A DNA stretch of 64,000 bases from Eisenbergiella tayi (GTDB lineage: Bacteria > Bacillota > Clostridia > Lachnospirales > Lachnospiraceae), in assembly GCF_001881565.1 (NCBI RefSeq), contig NZ_MPDJ01000002.1:420599-484598 (forward strand), written 5' to 3'. The notes under the pieces were generated by a model. That model searched no databases. It had not been told where the DNA came from and saw only the letters and a program-made list of their open reading frames with translations. The position numbers and the translations under genes are program-made. Below are positions 26,664-35,186 of the stretch, piece by piece (position 1 is the stretch's first letter; each line of letters begins with the position of its first letter).

Positions 26664-28457
26664 CTAATTCGCATAATAATCAGCCTGGATCCGATAAAGC
26701 CTCTTATATTCTCCATCCATCCCGATTAATTCCTCATGGCTTCCCTGTTCACATAACCGTCCGTCTTTGAACACCAAAATCACATCACAATAACGCGCGC
26801 TTGCTAATCTGTGAGATATGTAAATAGCTGTTTTTCCCCTTGTTAACATTTCAAAACCTTCGTAAATCTTTTTCTCTGCGTCCGGATCCAATGCTGCAGT
26901 AGGTTCATCAAGTATCATAATCTCAGACTGCTTGAACAGCGCTCTCAATATCGCTATCTTCTGCCCCTCACCCCCGGAAAGATTCACACCGCTCACATCA
27001 TAATCTTTAAACAATAACGTATCCAGTCCTTCAGGCAGTTTACTGATTATACTGTCCGCTCCCAGCAGCTTTGCTTTGCCATAGATTTCCTCATCCTTAA
27101 TTTTTCCTTCATTTGAAAACAATATGTTCTCCCTGACAGAAAAAGAGAAAAGCTTATAATCCTGAAAAACTACAGCCAGAATCTTCTGGTATTCTTTATA
27201 ATCATAAGTGCGTATATCTTTTCCATTTAATGTAATTATCCCTTCATCAGGTTCATACAGCCTGCATAATAATTTTATGAAAGTAGTTTTTCCGGCGCCA
27301 TTATCACCGATTACAGCAGCCCTTGTAAAAGGTGAAAGCTTAACATTAATATCTTTCAATGCATATTCTTTTTGATTCGGATATCGAAAGGAAACATGAG
27401 AAAACTCTATTTCGGCTCCCTGCACGGGATTGATTGTCACAGGAACGTCTCCTTTGCTGCTGTTGCCCTCCAGCTCCATAAATTCTAAATACTTGGAAAA
27501 GTATCTTCCTCTGTTCAATACTTCAATAACTCCATCAATTATACCGCTGCAGGCATCCTTAAAGGAGGCTATTGCACTGAAGGTCATCGTGAAATCACCT
27601 ACTGTCAGTGTTTTTTCAACCAATATCTTATAGCCAAGGACTAAATAGGCCATGTTCTCCTGCAGCATAGATAAAAACAAGCCGATATGTTTTACCGCTC
27701 CTTCCGAATTCGTTATCTGATCGAGTAATTTATAATAAGTATCTGATAGTTTCCGATATTTATCAAATATAAATTTCTGCAGCTGATTTACACGGATTTC
27801 TTTCGCATATTCAATGTTCGCACTAAACTGCATATACCATTCCATCTTCCGATCAATTGGCCACAGCTCATTATCTATTTTATACCTGTATTTTTTTAAT
27901 CGTGAGTTTGCATATGCATTAACTACGATAACAAAGGAAACTATTATCAAAAGCCAAACATCAACAGATGCAATAATTCCCAAAACTCCCAGCAGAATCA
28001 ATATACTGGAAAAAAAGGTCCTGACCGATAAAATGAGTTCGTAAAAATTCAGAGCCATAACACATTTAGTCGCTTTTCCGAACTTATCTTTTGTATCCGC
28101 ATCGTCCAGCAGAACATAATCCAAAACAGACATTTTATAAAAAAGCCTTTGAATTGCCTCGTACTCCAAACGTTTTACTTTTTTATCCAATTCTGTATTA
28201 ATAAACTGATTCATCGTTTTAATCAGCCAGCCGGATACTGCCATAATGACTATAATTTTAACAGTTGCCGAATAATCAGCACCATTCGCAAAAGAATCTA
28301 TTACCTTTCTGGATAATAGTATATAGGGAAAGGGTATCAGCGCTGATATGCAAACGGATATACCCAGCCATATAAATATTTTTTTGTCGATTCCGGCTAT
28401 AAAACGAAATAATAAAATTATATTAGACCAAAAACTTTTCGGCTCAGATTTGTCCAT
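26664..28457 (-). CDS. ABC exporter, fused membrane and ATPase domains
   Basis: A half-transporter of about 597 residues with a six-helix membrane domain (~20-330) and a C-terminal ATPase (Walker A GDNGAGKTT, signature LSGGEGQKI, Walker B MILDEPTAALD, H-loop ISHRL). The type resembles exporters of peptides or lipids common in Lachnospiraceae. The ATG at 28457 is chosen because AAAGGA lies upstream; the ATG nine codons earlier has no site. It is the first gene of the pair with the D-aminoacylase. Confidence 0.85.
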   Translation of the reverse strand: MDKSEPKSFWSNIILLFRFIAGIDKKIFIWLGISVCISALIPFPYILLSRKVIDSFANGADYSATVKIIVIMAVSGWLIKTMNQFINTELDKKVKRLEYEAIQRLFYKMSVLDYVLLDDADTKDKFGKATKCVMALNFYELILSVRTFFSSILILLGVLGIIASVDVWLLIIVSFVIVVNAYANSRLKKYRYKIDNELWPIDRKMEWYMQFSANIEYAKEIRVNQLQKFIFDKYRKLSDTYYKLLDQITNSEGAVKHIGLFLSMLQENMAYLVLGYKILVEKTLTVGDFTMTFSAIASFKDACSGIIDGVIEVLNRGRYFSKYLEFMELEGNSSKGDVPVTINPVQGAEIEFSHVSFRYPNQKEYALKDINVKLSPFTRAAVIGDNGAGKTTFIKLLCRLYEPDEGIITLNGKDIRTYDYKEYQKILAVVFQDYKLFSFSVRENILFSNEGKIKDEEIYGKAKLLGADSIISKLPEGLDTLLFKDYDVSGVNLSGGEGQKIAILRALFKQSEIMILDEPTAALDPDAEKKIYEGFEMLTRGKTAIYISHRLASARYCDVILVFKDGRLCEQGSHEELIGMDGEYKRLYRIQADYYAN

Positions 28458-28737
28458 TGCTTTTTCCTTTACTTTATCATACATATACTATTTTTTGTAT
28501 ATCGGCGAAATATAAAATATTTTAACCACTGTACAAATCAGGAATCAAAGTATACTGCATACTCAGTAAAAGAAATAATAATATAGATAGGAAAATGATA
28601 TGTTGCCAGAATAAATCACCAAAAGAATAAAGAGGGAATAACATACCGCAATTTTATACAATTCAACCCCCCGAAGCATAAAGTACCATACTCTCAGGCA
28701 GGCAATCTGCTAATAAAATCTCAAAGGAGTGATAAAA

Positions 28738-29133
28738 ATGGAATTTAAAAACCTGTTTGACAAGTTCAGTACCTGCGGAAAGCTGCTTCTGCCGGATTCA
28801 GCGTTTTCCTTCGATGATATTCCCTGGTCTGTTCACCCGGCGTTTGACGGTGTGGAACTAAAGAATATCATTACTTCCGATCAGACCGGCGGGCAATTCA
28901 GCTTTCATCTGGTAAAAATCGCGCCGGGCAAGAAAATCGGCAGTCACATTCATAAGGAACAGCTCGAAACCCACGAGGTAATTGCAGGGACAGGGATCTG
29001 CATCAATGATGGAGTGGAATTAAAATACGAGCCCGGCGTTATTTCCATTTTCCAAAAGGCCTCTCCCCACGAAGTACAGGCAGGGGCAGACGGCCTGTAC
29101 CTGTTTGCCAAATTCATGCCTGCATCAAACTAG
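28738..29133 (+). CDS. Small cupin protein
   Basis: About 131 residues with one cupin-2 barrel: GSHIHKEQLETHEVIAGTG is the first metal motif and ISIFQKASPHEVQAG the second. Its 3' end overlaps the converging AraC gene by 9 bases. AAAGGAG 8 bases upstream of the ATG at 28738 decides the start. Function beyond metal/small-ligand binding is not visible. Confidence 0.75.
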   Translation: MEFKNLFDKFSTCGKLLLPDSAFSFDDIPWSVHPAFDGVELKNIITSDQTGGQFSFHLVKIAPGKKIGSHIHKEQLETHEVIAGTGICINDGVELKYEPGVISIFQKASPHEVQAGADGLYLFAKFMPASN

Positions 29134-29934
29134 TGTTCCAGCCGGCCGGGTGGAGCCCTGACCCTCAGAATCAGGCGCAAACACATTACAGGACATTTTA
29201 TAAGCTGTGGGCGTCAGTCCCACCATTTTTTCAAATTGCTTTATAAAGTGGCTTTGATCGCAGAAACCTGTGTTCAAGGCCACTTCTGTAATCGTTTTTG
29301 TCCTATTCATGAGCCGCTGCGCTTTACGTATGCGGTTTTGTATTTGAAACTGGTGGGGCGTCAGGCCTACTTCCTTCTTAAAGCTTCGGATAAAATGGTA
29401 CTTACTTGTAAATGCGGCACGTGCCATTTCCTCAACACTGAATTTGCTTTCGGGGCACTTCTCAATCCGCTGCTTCAAACCGCTGACCAGAGATGTATCT
29501 GTATTTTCCCCGCCCCAAAAGCCACTCTCATTAACAGAATAAAGATAACTCAGGAAATGAATCATCTGGCTCCGGCTTATTTTTCTGAAATCCTCGGCTT
29601 CTGTCAGTATCTTCACAATTTCCGATTTGATCTTTTCCCATCTGCAGTCATCACGGCTTACTATATCTTTCCGGATGCACAGGCTCAATAATGAATAATT
29701 CTCTTTTGCCGTAATACTATGCGGTACATACGGAAGGATGGCAAAAATCTGGTCCTTGCCGTAAATTTTTGAACTTTGTCCAGCACGCAATAAAACAGAC
29801 CCTTCCAATACCATGCCGACCGTAAAGACAGAAACATGGTTATGGAGAGGATACGAAATTGCAGAATTATCGCAGAAAATAAGTTCCGCACCACTATGTA
29901 TGTCATGCATATAATGAATTTTTGTTTCAGCCAT
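29125..29934 (-). CDS. AraC-family transcriptional regulator
   Basis: A 269-residue regulator with an N-terminal cupin-like sensing domain (~1-140) and a C-terminal AraC DNA-binding domain (~165-260). The two helix-turn-helix parts are SVEEMARAAFTSKYHFIRSF and TEVALNTGFCDQSHFIKQF, and GLTPTAYK closes the domain. It converges on the cupin gene and may respond to a small ligand related to it. Confidence 0.85.
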   Translation of the reverse strand: MAETKIHYMHDIHSGAELIFCDNSAISYPLHNHVSVFTVGMVLEGSVLLRAGQSSKIYGKDQIFAILPYVPHSITAKENYSLLSLCIRKDIVSRDDCRWEKIKSEIVKILTEAEDFRKISRSQMIHFLSYLYSVNESGFWGGENTDTSLVSGLKQRIEKCPESKFSVEEMARAAFTSKYHFIRSFKKEVGLTPHQFQIQNRIRKAQRLMNRTKTITEVALNTGFCDQSHFIKQFEKMVGLTPTAYKMSCNVFAPDSEGQGSTRPAGTLV

Positions 29935-30058
29935 TCCTTCCCTCTCTTCTATCTGAAAAAAAGTATATCACAGGCACTGACAAATAAGAAACAGAATCAT
30001 CTATAAAACTGCATATATTTGCGTCTATTAATTATCGGTTTATACTCCCCTTAAACTT

Positions 30059-30136
30059 TCGTTATGTTTTTCGTTAAATGAACTTGACAACCATTTTATT
30101 TGTGCTATGATATGGTTATGAAACTCGTTAAACGAA
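30059..30136 (+). promoter_or_regulatory. Promoter flanked by repeated TCGTTA boxes
   Basis: TTGACA (30084-30089) and an extended -10 TGCTATGAT (30103-30111) give a 16-base spacer. TCGTTA occurs at 30059, 30071 and 30125; the latter two are near-palindromes (TTCGTTAAATGAA and TCGTTAAACGAA) on either side of the promoter. This looks like an autoregulated operator pair. Confidence 0.6.
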
Positions 30137-30159
30137 TTTTACAACGAAAGGAGCTATTT

Positions 30160-30570
30160 ATGCAAAACGTAATCGAAGAATTAAAAAGAATCCAGGCAGC
30201 CGTCACAAATCTGATTGAGGTATTGGAATCCTCCCCGGAAAACAAAACCGTCAGCGCAACGGTGGGCGAAATCCGTTCCGTTGCCATACTGGAAGAAATC
30301 TATCGCTGCAGCGGATCCGTAACGCCTGAACAAATCTCTGAATTTGCAGTAAAATACGGAAAAACTCCCAGCTCCTGCGCCGGATACTACTCCGGGAAAA
30401 AACCTTCCTTAAAAGCAAGCGATGACAGAAAGCGCCGTCTTTTAACAAAACAAGGCGAAGAAACCGTGCTCGCAGCAAGACACCGCTGGGGTGATGACTG
30501 GCTCGATCGTGTTCCGCAGTCAATCATTGCCAATGATGCGACTTCTTACAAAATGGTAATAGATTTTTAA
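30160..30570 (+). CDS. Small probable DNA-binding protein
   Basis: A 136-residue protein I do not recognise. The N-terminal ~30 residues are helical (MQNVIEELKRIQAAVTNLIE), and the remainder (EEIYRCSGSVTPEQISEFAVKYGKTPSSCAG then a basic KKPSLKASDDRKRRLL) resembles a winged-helix or RHH-type DNA-binding region. The AAAGGAG site sets the start. Repeated palindromes at its promoter suggest it may repress its own gene. Confidence 0.5.
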   Translation: MQNVIEELKRIQAAVTNLIEVLESSPENKTVSATVGEIRSVAILEEIYRCSGSVTPEQISEFAVKYGKTPSSCAGYYSGKKPSLKASDDRKRRLLTKQGEETVLAARHRWGDDWLDRVPQSIIANDATSYKMVIDF

Positions 30571-30585
30571 AAAATCGTTATTACC
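30555..30585 (+). terminator. Long AT-rich hairpin at gene end
   Basis: GGTAATA plus GATTTTT pair with AAAAATC and TATTACC, giving about 14 base pairs that overlap the stop codon. No T-run follows, so termination is uncertain; it may instead stabilise the mRNA end. Confidence 0.4.
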
Positions 30586-30614
30586 AGCCCTGCATTCCAA
30601 GCAATAACGCTGCC

Positions 30615-30652
30615 CGCTTTGCAGCTGCAACCGGTCATGCAGCTGCAAAGCG
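30615..30652. repeat. Perfect 15-bp inverted repeat
   Basis: Arms 30615-30629 and 30638-30652 (CGCTTTGCAGCTGCA and its exact complement) with an 8-base loop. No T-run follows on the plus side. It lies just upstream of the broken XRE gene. Confidence 0.7.
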
Positions 30653-30728
30653 ACAGAAATGGTAAGAACATTTGATAGTTACAACCGTTCCTCCATGTTA
30701 TAATACTAACACAACAAGGAGGAGCCTG

Positions 30729-30857
30729 AATGAATTTAGCAGAAAAAATTCTGGAATTAAGGAAAGCAAACGGCATGTCGAAGGAACAGCTCGCGGAAAA
30801 AATGAATGTATCCCGGCAGTCTATATCAAAGTGGGAGTCAGGGGTTCTACATAGTTA
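30729..30857 (+). pseudogene. N-terminal remnant of an XRE-family regulator
   Basis: 42 codons with an AAGGAGGAG site and a TATAAT -10 (30699-30704) upstream. The product begins [12 protein letters not shown] and runs through a canonical XRE helix-turn-helix ([20 protein letters not shown]) and then stops abruptly after four unrelated residues. A full XRE regulator would continue well past the HTH, so this is a truncated gene cut by the segment carrying the toxin-antitoxin pair. Confidence 0.7.
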
Positions 30858-30922
30858 AGGATATGAAACCACAACTCACACTTACCTTGTCTGTGACTAT
30901 TTTTTTTGCCATTTATCTTGCC

Positions 30923-30955
30923 TGTATTGATAATGTCAATACAAAGTGATATACT
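30923..30955 (+). promoter_or_regulatory. Promoter and operator of the relB-like/fic pair
   Basis: TTGATA (30927-30932), 17-base spacer, TATACT (30950-30955). The perfect inverted repeat TGTATTGA/TCAATACA (30923-30930, 30936-30943) overlaps the -35, as expected for antitoxin autorepression. Confidence 0.65.
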
Positions 30956-31008
30956 AAATATAATTAGAACATAATCACTGCCTGACTATATAGGGAGGTA
31001 ATATCATT

Positions 31009-31332
31009 ATGGAAAAGACATTTTTACAGGTACGTACTGAAACTAAGGATAAGGAGCAGGCCAGCATTATTCTTGAAGAGCTTGGAACGAATTTGTCATC
31101 TGTTGTCAATATGCTTCTGAAACAAATTATATTGACAAAAAGTATTCCATTTGAAATCAAAATTCCACAGATTTATACGACTGAAGAGCAAATAGCTGAA
31201 GTTAGTGCCTCTATGGCCATGGAGCAAATGCCATTAGACACAAACGATATAAATCTTTTGAAAAAATATCAGGAAAGCGGGGACAAAGATAATATCAGGA
31301 AGCAACTTTTAGAGAATTACAAGGAGAGCTAA
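31009..31332 (+). CDS. RelB/DinJ-family antitoxin
   Basis: A 107-residue antitoxin. The N-terminal ribbon-helix-helix (FLQVRTETKDKEQASIIL, LGTNLSSVVNMLLKQI) is followed by SIPFEIKIP, the signature of RelB/DinJ proteins. The remaining ~55 residues should wrap the toxin. Its stop codon directly abuts the start of the Fic gene. RelB-type antitoxins usually partner RelE/YafQ RNases, so the Fic partner is unusual. Confidence 0.75.
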   Translation: MEKTFLQVRTETKDKEQASIILEELGTNLSSVVNMLLKQIILTKSIPFEIKIPQIYTTEEQIAEVSASMAMEQMPLDTNDINLLKKYQESGDKDNIRKQLLENYKES

Positions 31333-31907
31333 ATGAGTGATAGAATCTACTGTTATCCTGATTCAGATGTCTTAATGAATAAGCTGAACATTCATGACGC
31401 AGAAAAACTTCAAGAAGCCGAACGAAAATTGACAATGCTTCGATTAATAGATTTACTGGATAGGCCGGTAGTAGGAAAATTTGATTTTAAACATCTGCAA
31501 ACTATTCATAAATATATCTTTCAAGATATATATCCCTGGGCTGGCAAGGTTCGTTCAGTTGATATTGCAAAGTCAAACATGTTTTGCAAAGTGCAATTTA
31601 TCGAAACACAGGCAGACGAAATATTTGGAAAACTAAAAAATGACTGTTATTTAGAAGGACTCCCAAAAGAAAAATTTGCCAAAAAGCTGCTTATTATTTT
31701 TCGGAAATAAATGCACTCCACCCATTTAGAGAAGGAAACGGAAGAACACAAAGAGAATTTATCAGGCAGTTGGCATACCAGTCCGGTTATATTCTTCATT
31801 TTTCCGCTATTAGTGAGCAGGAAATGGTGCAGGCAAGTATTGATTCATTTGTTTGCAATTACAAAAAAATGGAGACTTTATTTATAAAAATTATAAAAGA
31901 GCGATAG
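31333..31907 (+). pseudogene. Fic-family toxin, frameshifted
   Basis: The first 125 codons give a Fic N-terminal domain (FKHLQTIHKYIFQDIYPWAGKVR), then the frame ends at 31710. The rest continues one frame away and holds the complete catalytic motif HPFREGNGRTQR followed by the usual C-terminal helices, ending at 31907. Adding one G around 31690 (CTGCT to CTGGCT) would restore KKLAYYFSEINALHPF, the normal Fic sequence, for a protein of about 191 residues. Fic enzymes AMPylate target proteins. As read, the catalytic half is not translated with the N-terminus. Confidence 0.8.
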
Positions 31908-31919
31908 GTATATTTTTCT

Positions 31920-32115
31920 AAATGGGAAACCGGGGAATCCTTACCTTGGAAACGAATCATTTACCCATGCAGATGATATGCCCCTCAGCTGGCTGTCAGC
32001 CCTGCTGCTGATCGCTACCGCTGTCGTGATTCAAATCAACTTAAGAATCACCAAAAAATATCTCAGCGGTTACGGCAATGCAAAGGAAGGAGAAACAAAA
32101 AATGAACGGAAATGA
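31920..32115 (+). pseudogene. Remnants of an XRE regulator: KWETGES piece and C-terminal membrane tail
   Basis: AAATGGGAAACCGGG encodes KWETG and continues ESLP, again the end of an XRE helix-turn-helix. One frame over, a tail follows with a membrane helix (PLSWLSALLLIATAVVIQIN) and a basic end, finishing at 32115. The tail overlaps the start of the next gene, as in a once-coupled operon. It looks like the far end of a degraded regulator gene. Confidence 0.55.
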
Positions 32116-32620
32116 GGGTACAAAGAATAACAGCCATGTAAAAGCGGCTTATATCGTAACAGCCATATGCCTGATAACAGCCGGAATTCTGTTCTATTTT
32201 CTGTTTACGGCCATTTTTGCGGACTGGAGATTCAAAGGGAACAGCGGACAGGGAACGCGTCTTGAATTCAATACGGACGATCCGGATGAGGCCGGGTTTA
32301 ACCGTGAAATGACAATCTATACGGAAGACGGCATTACAAAGGCTGTTTTTTCAGGGAAAATAACTGTCGACGGCACATCAGAAATCATCGTTGCCGCCAA
32401 TGAGGATGGCAGGATAGTCTACAGCGGAACCTATTCTGATCTAAAAGACGAATCCATTAAATTAGAAATAAATGATCTGGAGCCTTATGCCTACTACACT
32501 ATCAGCTTCTGCAGCGACAATGCAAATAAAGGCCATCTGCTGCTTACCTCTAATGATTCTCTGGCAAAACGTCCCGAAACACCGGAGCATCCCGATCACA
32601 CGGCTCCGGCTCGTAACTGA
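32102..32620 (+). CDS. Single-pass membrane protein of unknown function
   Basis: 172 residues: a short cytoplasmic N-terminus, one membrane helix (AAYIVTAICLITAGILFYFLFTA), and an extracellular beta-rich domain of about 115 residues. No family is recognised. GGAAGGAG before the ATG at 32102 sets the start, and it overlaps the end of the broken XRE tail, suggesting that the regulator and this protein were once one operon. Confidence 0.55.
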   Translation: MNGNEGTKNNSHVKAAYIVTAICLITAGILFYFLFTAIFADWRFKGNSGQGTRLEFNTDDPDEAGFNREMTIYTEDGITKAVFSGKITVDGTSEIIVAANEDGRIVYSGTYSDLKDESIKLEINDLEPYAYYTISFCSDNANKGHLLLTSNDSLAKRPETPEHPDHTAPARN

Positions 32621-32713
32621 TATGGCAAAATGAAAGCGCTGCCGGAAAACTTCTGAAAATCTCATGGCAGAATGCACAATATATAACAGCTTAATTTTTG
32701 TAACTTATTGTTC

Positions 32714-32810
32714 TTACATCCATAAAATTTTTAAGCTATAATTTATAAGCAATGAAAAAACAGGCAGTAACTTGAATGTGAAGGCCACACATTTAAGCTG
32801 CTGCTTTTTT
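32714..32810 (+). promoter_or_regulatory. Promoter and attenuator-like hairpin before the MATE gene
   Basis: A -10 TATAAT at 32737-32742 with a fair -35 near 32713 would start transcription at about 32749. At 32764-32804 an imperfect ~14-pair stem (outer GCAG/CTGC, inner CTTGAATGTG/CACATTTAAG) is followed by six T. A terminator placed inside the leader of a transporter gene suggests attenuation. Confidence 0.5.
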
Positions 32811-32870
32811 GTTTGCAATAAGTATAAAAAACAGGCTGCCGGTCAGCTGTGCATTTGAAAGGAGATTTTT

Positions 32871-34292
32871 ATGAACAGTAACTCAAACCAATATCTGGAG
32901 GAGGCTCCGATTGGAAAGCTTATGATGAAGTTTGCCGTCCCCTGTATCTTGTCTCTTCTGGTTTCTTCCCTTTATAATATCGTTGACCAGATTTTTATCG
33001 GCCGGGGTGTCGGTTATCTGGGGAACGGAGCTACAAACGTAGTATTTCCCATTACTGTTATCGCTTTGGCAATCGCATTAATGACAGGTGACGGCTGTGC
33101 CGCATTCCTGAGCATCTGTCAGGGAATGAAAGACAACGAGCGCGCAAGGAAAAGTGTGGGGAATGCGGTCTCTTTGCTTATCCTGAGCAGTATCGTGCTT
33201 GTTGTTCTTTTTGCCTTCGGCAAGGAAGCCATTCTGTCTGTTTTCGGCGCAACTGAGAATAACATTTCTTACGCGAGGGATTATTTTAATATCATTATTA
33301 TAGGAATTCCTTTTTTCGTATTCACGAACGGCATGAACTCCATTATCCGTGCGGACGGAAGCCCTCAGTTCGCTATGATAAGTACGCTGATCGGATGCGT
33401 AATCAATATCATTTTAGACCCAATAGCAATCTTTGTCCTGCATTGGGGCGTGACGGGCGCGGCGCTTGCAACCATCGCCGGACAGTTTGTTTCCGCGGTG
33501 CTGGCCGCATACTATCTCTTTCATGCCAAGAGCTTCCGACTGGATCCGGGCAGCATGCTTATCCGGTTCAAATATCTTGCAAAAATACTGCCGCTGGGGA
33601 TCAGCAGTTTCCTGACCCAGCTCTCCATCGTAGTGATCATGGGGGTGATGAACAGCACTTTGGTAAAATACGGCGCCATGTCAAAGTATGGGGCGGATAT
33701 CCCTATGACAGTCATGGGAATCGTCATGAAGGTATTCCAGATTGTGATCGCCGTTGTGGTGGGTATTGCCGCAGGAAGCCAGCCTATCGTCGGTTACAAT
33801 TACGGGGCGGGACATATGGATCGCGTGAAAAAAATATATAAAACCATGATTGCGGCCGAAGTCATAATCGGCGCTGCGGCTACCTTTTTATTTGAATGTT
33901 TTCCCGTACCGATCATCAGCCTGTTCGGAAGTGAAAATGAACTGTACAATGAATTTGCCGCATTATCCTTCCGTATTTTCCTCTCCACCGTTATTCTTTG
34001 CTGTGTGACAAAGGCGACCAGCATTTTCCTGCAGTCTTTGGGAAAGCCGGTAATGTCCATGTCGCTTTCGCTGCTGCGTGATTTTATTTTAAGTGTTCCG
34101 CTTGTTTTATGTCTGCCAGCCGTTTTTGGCGTTACAGGCCCACTTTACTCCGGGCCGATCGCTGATATTGTTTCCTTTGCGGCCGCGCTGATTATGATGA
34201 GCTCCGTATTTAAAAAGCTGGATACAAAAGTGACGGCTTCAGGCGAAAACACCAGCCTTTCTGTCCATGGCGTCCGTCACAGCGCGCTGTAG
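32871..34292 (+). CDS. MATE-family multidrug efflux transporter
   Basis: A 473-residue membrane protein with twelve predicted helices in two homologous halves, typical of MATE (NorM/DinF-like) sodium- or proton-coupled exporters of drugs and cationic dyes. The N-terminal NIVDQIFIGRGVGYLGNGA and the repeat in the second half (GSQPIVGYNYGAG) are family hallmarks. The last ~18 codons overlap the antisense end of the GAF-receiver gene, so the C-terminal tail may be a later extension. Confidence 0.9.
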   Translation: MNSNSNQYLEEAPIGKLMMKFAVPCILSLLVSSLYNIVDQIFIGRGVGYLGNGATNVVFPITVIALAIALMTGDGCAAFLSICQGMKDNERARKSVGNAVSLLILSSIVLVVLFAFGKEAILSVFGATENNISYARDYFNIIIIGIPFFVFTNGMNSIIRADGSPQFAMISTLIGCVINIILDPIAIFVLHWGVTGAALATIAGQFVSAVLAAYYLFHAKSFRLDPGSMLIRFKYLAKILPLGISSFLTQLSIVVIMGVMNSTLVKYGAMSKYGADIPMTVMGIVMKVFQIVIAVVVGIAAGSQPIVGYNYGAGHMDRVKKIYKTMIAAEVIIGAAATFLFECFPVPIISLFGSENELYNEFAALSFRIFLSTVILCCVTKATSIFLQSLGKPVMSMSLSLLRDFILSVPLVLCLPAVFGVTGPLYSGPIADIVSFAAALIMMSSVFKKLDTKVTASGENTSLSVHGVRHSAL

Positions 34293-35186
34293 CTCTTCCA
34301 CATCATAGGGCTTTGTGAGAAATGCAAAGCCTCCTGCCTCCATCCCTTCCTTCGCCGTCTGCGCATCGGAGTGGGCGGTGAGGAACACTACCGGGATGTC
34401 CGCCCTGCTGCACCTCTCCCTGCAGAATGCAAGGCCGCTGCCGTCCGGCAGATCAATATCCAGGACAATCACATCCGGAGTAACCTCCTCCAGAACCCTC
34501 CCTGCTTCCCTCAGTGTCCCTGCACTCAGTATGGTATAGCCCTGAGGGCGCAGGATCCGTTCGTTCAGATATAACAGTTCCCGGCTGTCGTCCACCAGCA
34601 GGATTGTTTTTCCGTTATGCCCGGACAGCTCCGGGTTCGGCTTCTGGCTGTCGGCGCGGAGCTTGCGGAGCATTAACAGATCTCTCTGGCCGACCAGCGA
34701 ACAGACGAAATAAGCCAGTACTTCAAAAAGGATTGAAATATGCTCCATTTTTTCCGGCGGCGGATTATCCGCCCCTAAAAGGCCATGTATCTTTCCCTGT
34801 GCCATCATAGGGCTTAAAATAACGGAACGGATATTCTGGCGCTGTAAAAATTCATAAATCAGCGGATCACTCTTTTGCAGGCTTTCCACATCCGGTTCAA
34901 TGATATTTTCACCGTCCGCCAGCCGCTCATACCAGGGATACAGATCCTTTTTCGCCACATAGGGAAGCTCCTGTATGCCGGATGAAACATGGCTGCGGCA
35001 CCATTCATAGGTATTATGGATATGCTGCCTGTCCATTTCTTCAAATACATATACCCTGTCGCATTCCAGCCGCTCCCCCAGGAAACGCAGAAGCTGGTTC
35101 AGCCCCTCCTCCGCATCCGGGGCCTTTCTTATTTTTTTCAGACATTCTCCCACAAATTGTTCGTTATATGCCGCATTTTCCTTCAC
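34239..35186 (-). CDS. GAF-receiver protein without output domain
   Basis: 315 residues: an N-terminal GAF-like sensing domain (~10-165), a short linker, then a receiver domain (~190-310) with ILLVDD, phospho-acceptor Asp in VIVLDIDLP and the Lys in FLTKPYDVEEL. It lacks a DNA-binding or enzymatic output, so it probably acts as a phosphate relay or through protein contact. The start is GTG, overlapping the upstream 57-residue gene by 4 bases. Its receiver closely resembles that of the neighbouring OmpR-type regulator, suggesting a shared system. Confidence 0.8.
   Translation of the reverse strand: MKENAAYNEQFVGECLKKIRKAPDAEEGLNQLLRFLGERLECDRVYVFEEMDRQHIHNTYEWCRSHVSSGIQELPYVAKKDLYPWYERLADGENIIEPDVESLQKSDPLIYEFLQRQNIRSVILSPMMAQGKIHGLLGADNPPPEKMEHISILFEVLAYFVCSLVGQRDLLMLRKLRADSQKPNPELSGHNGKTILLVDDSRELLYLNERILRPQGYTILSAGTLREAGRVLEEVTPDVIVLDIDLPDGSGLAFCRERCSRADIPVVFLTAHSDAQTAKEGMEAGGFAFLTKPYDVEELQRAVTDAMDRKAGVFA

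Noticed and set aside
32752..32775. Seven-codon leader peptide in the MATE leader
   Set aside because: An ATG-to-stop frame exists, but it starts almost at the predicted transcript start and has no ribosome site.
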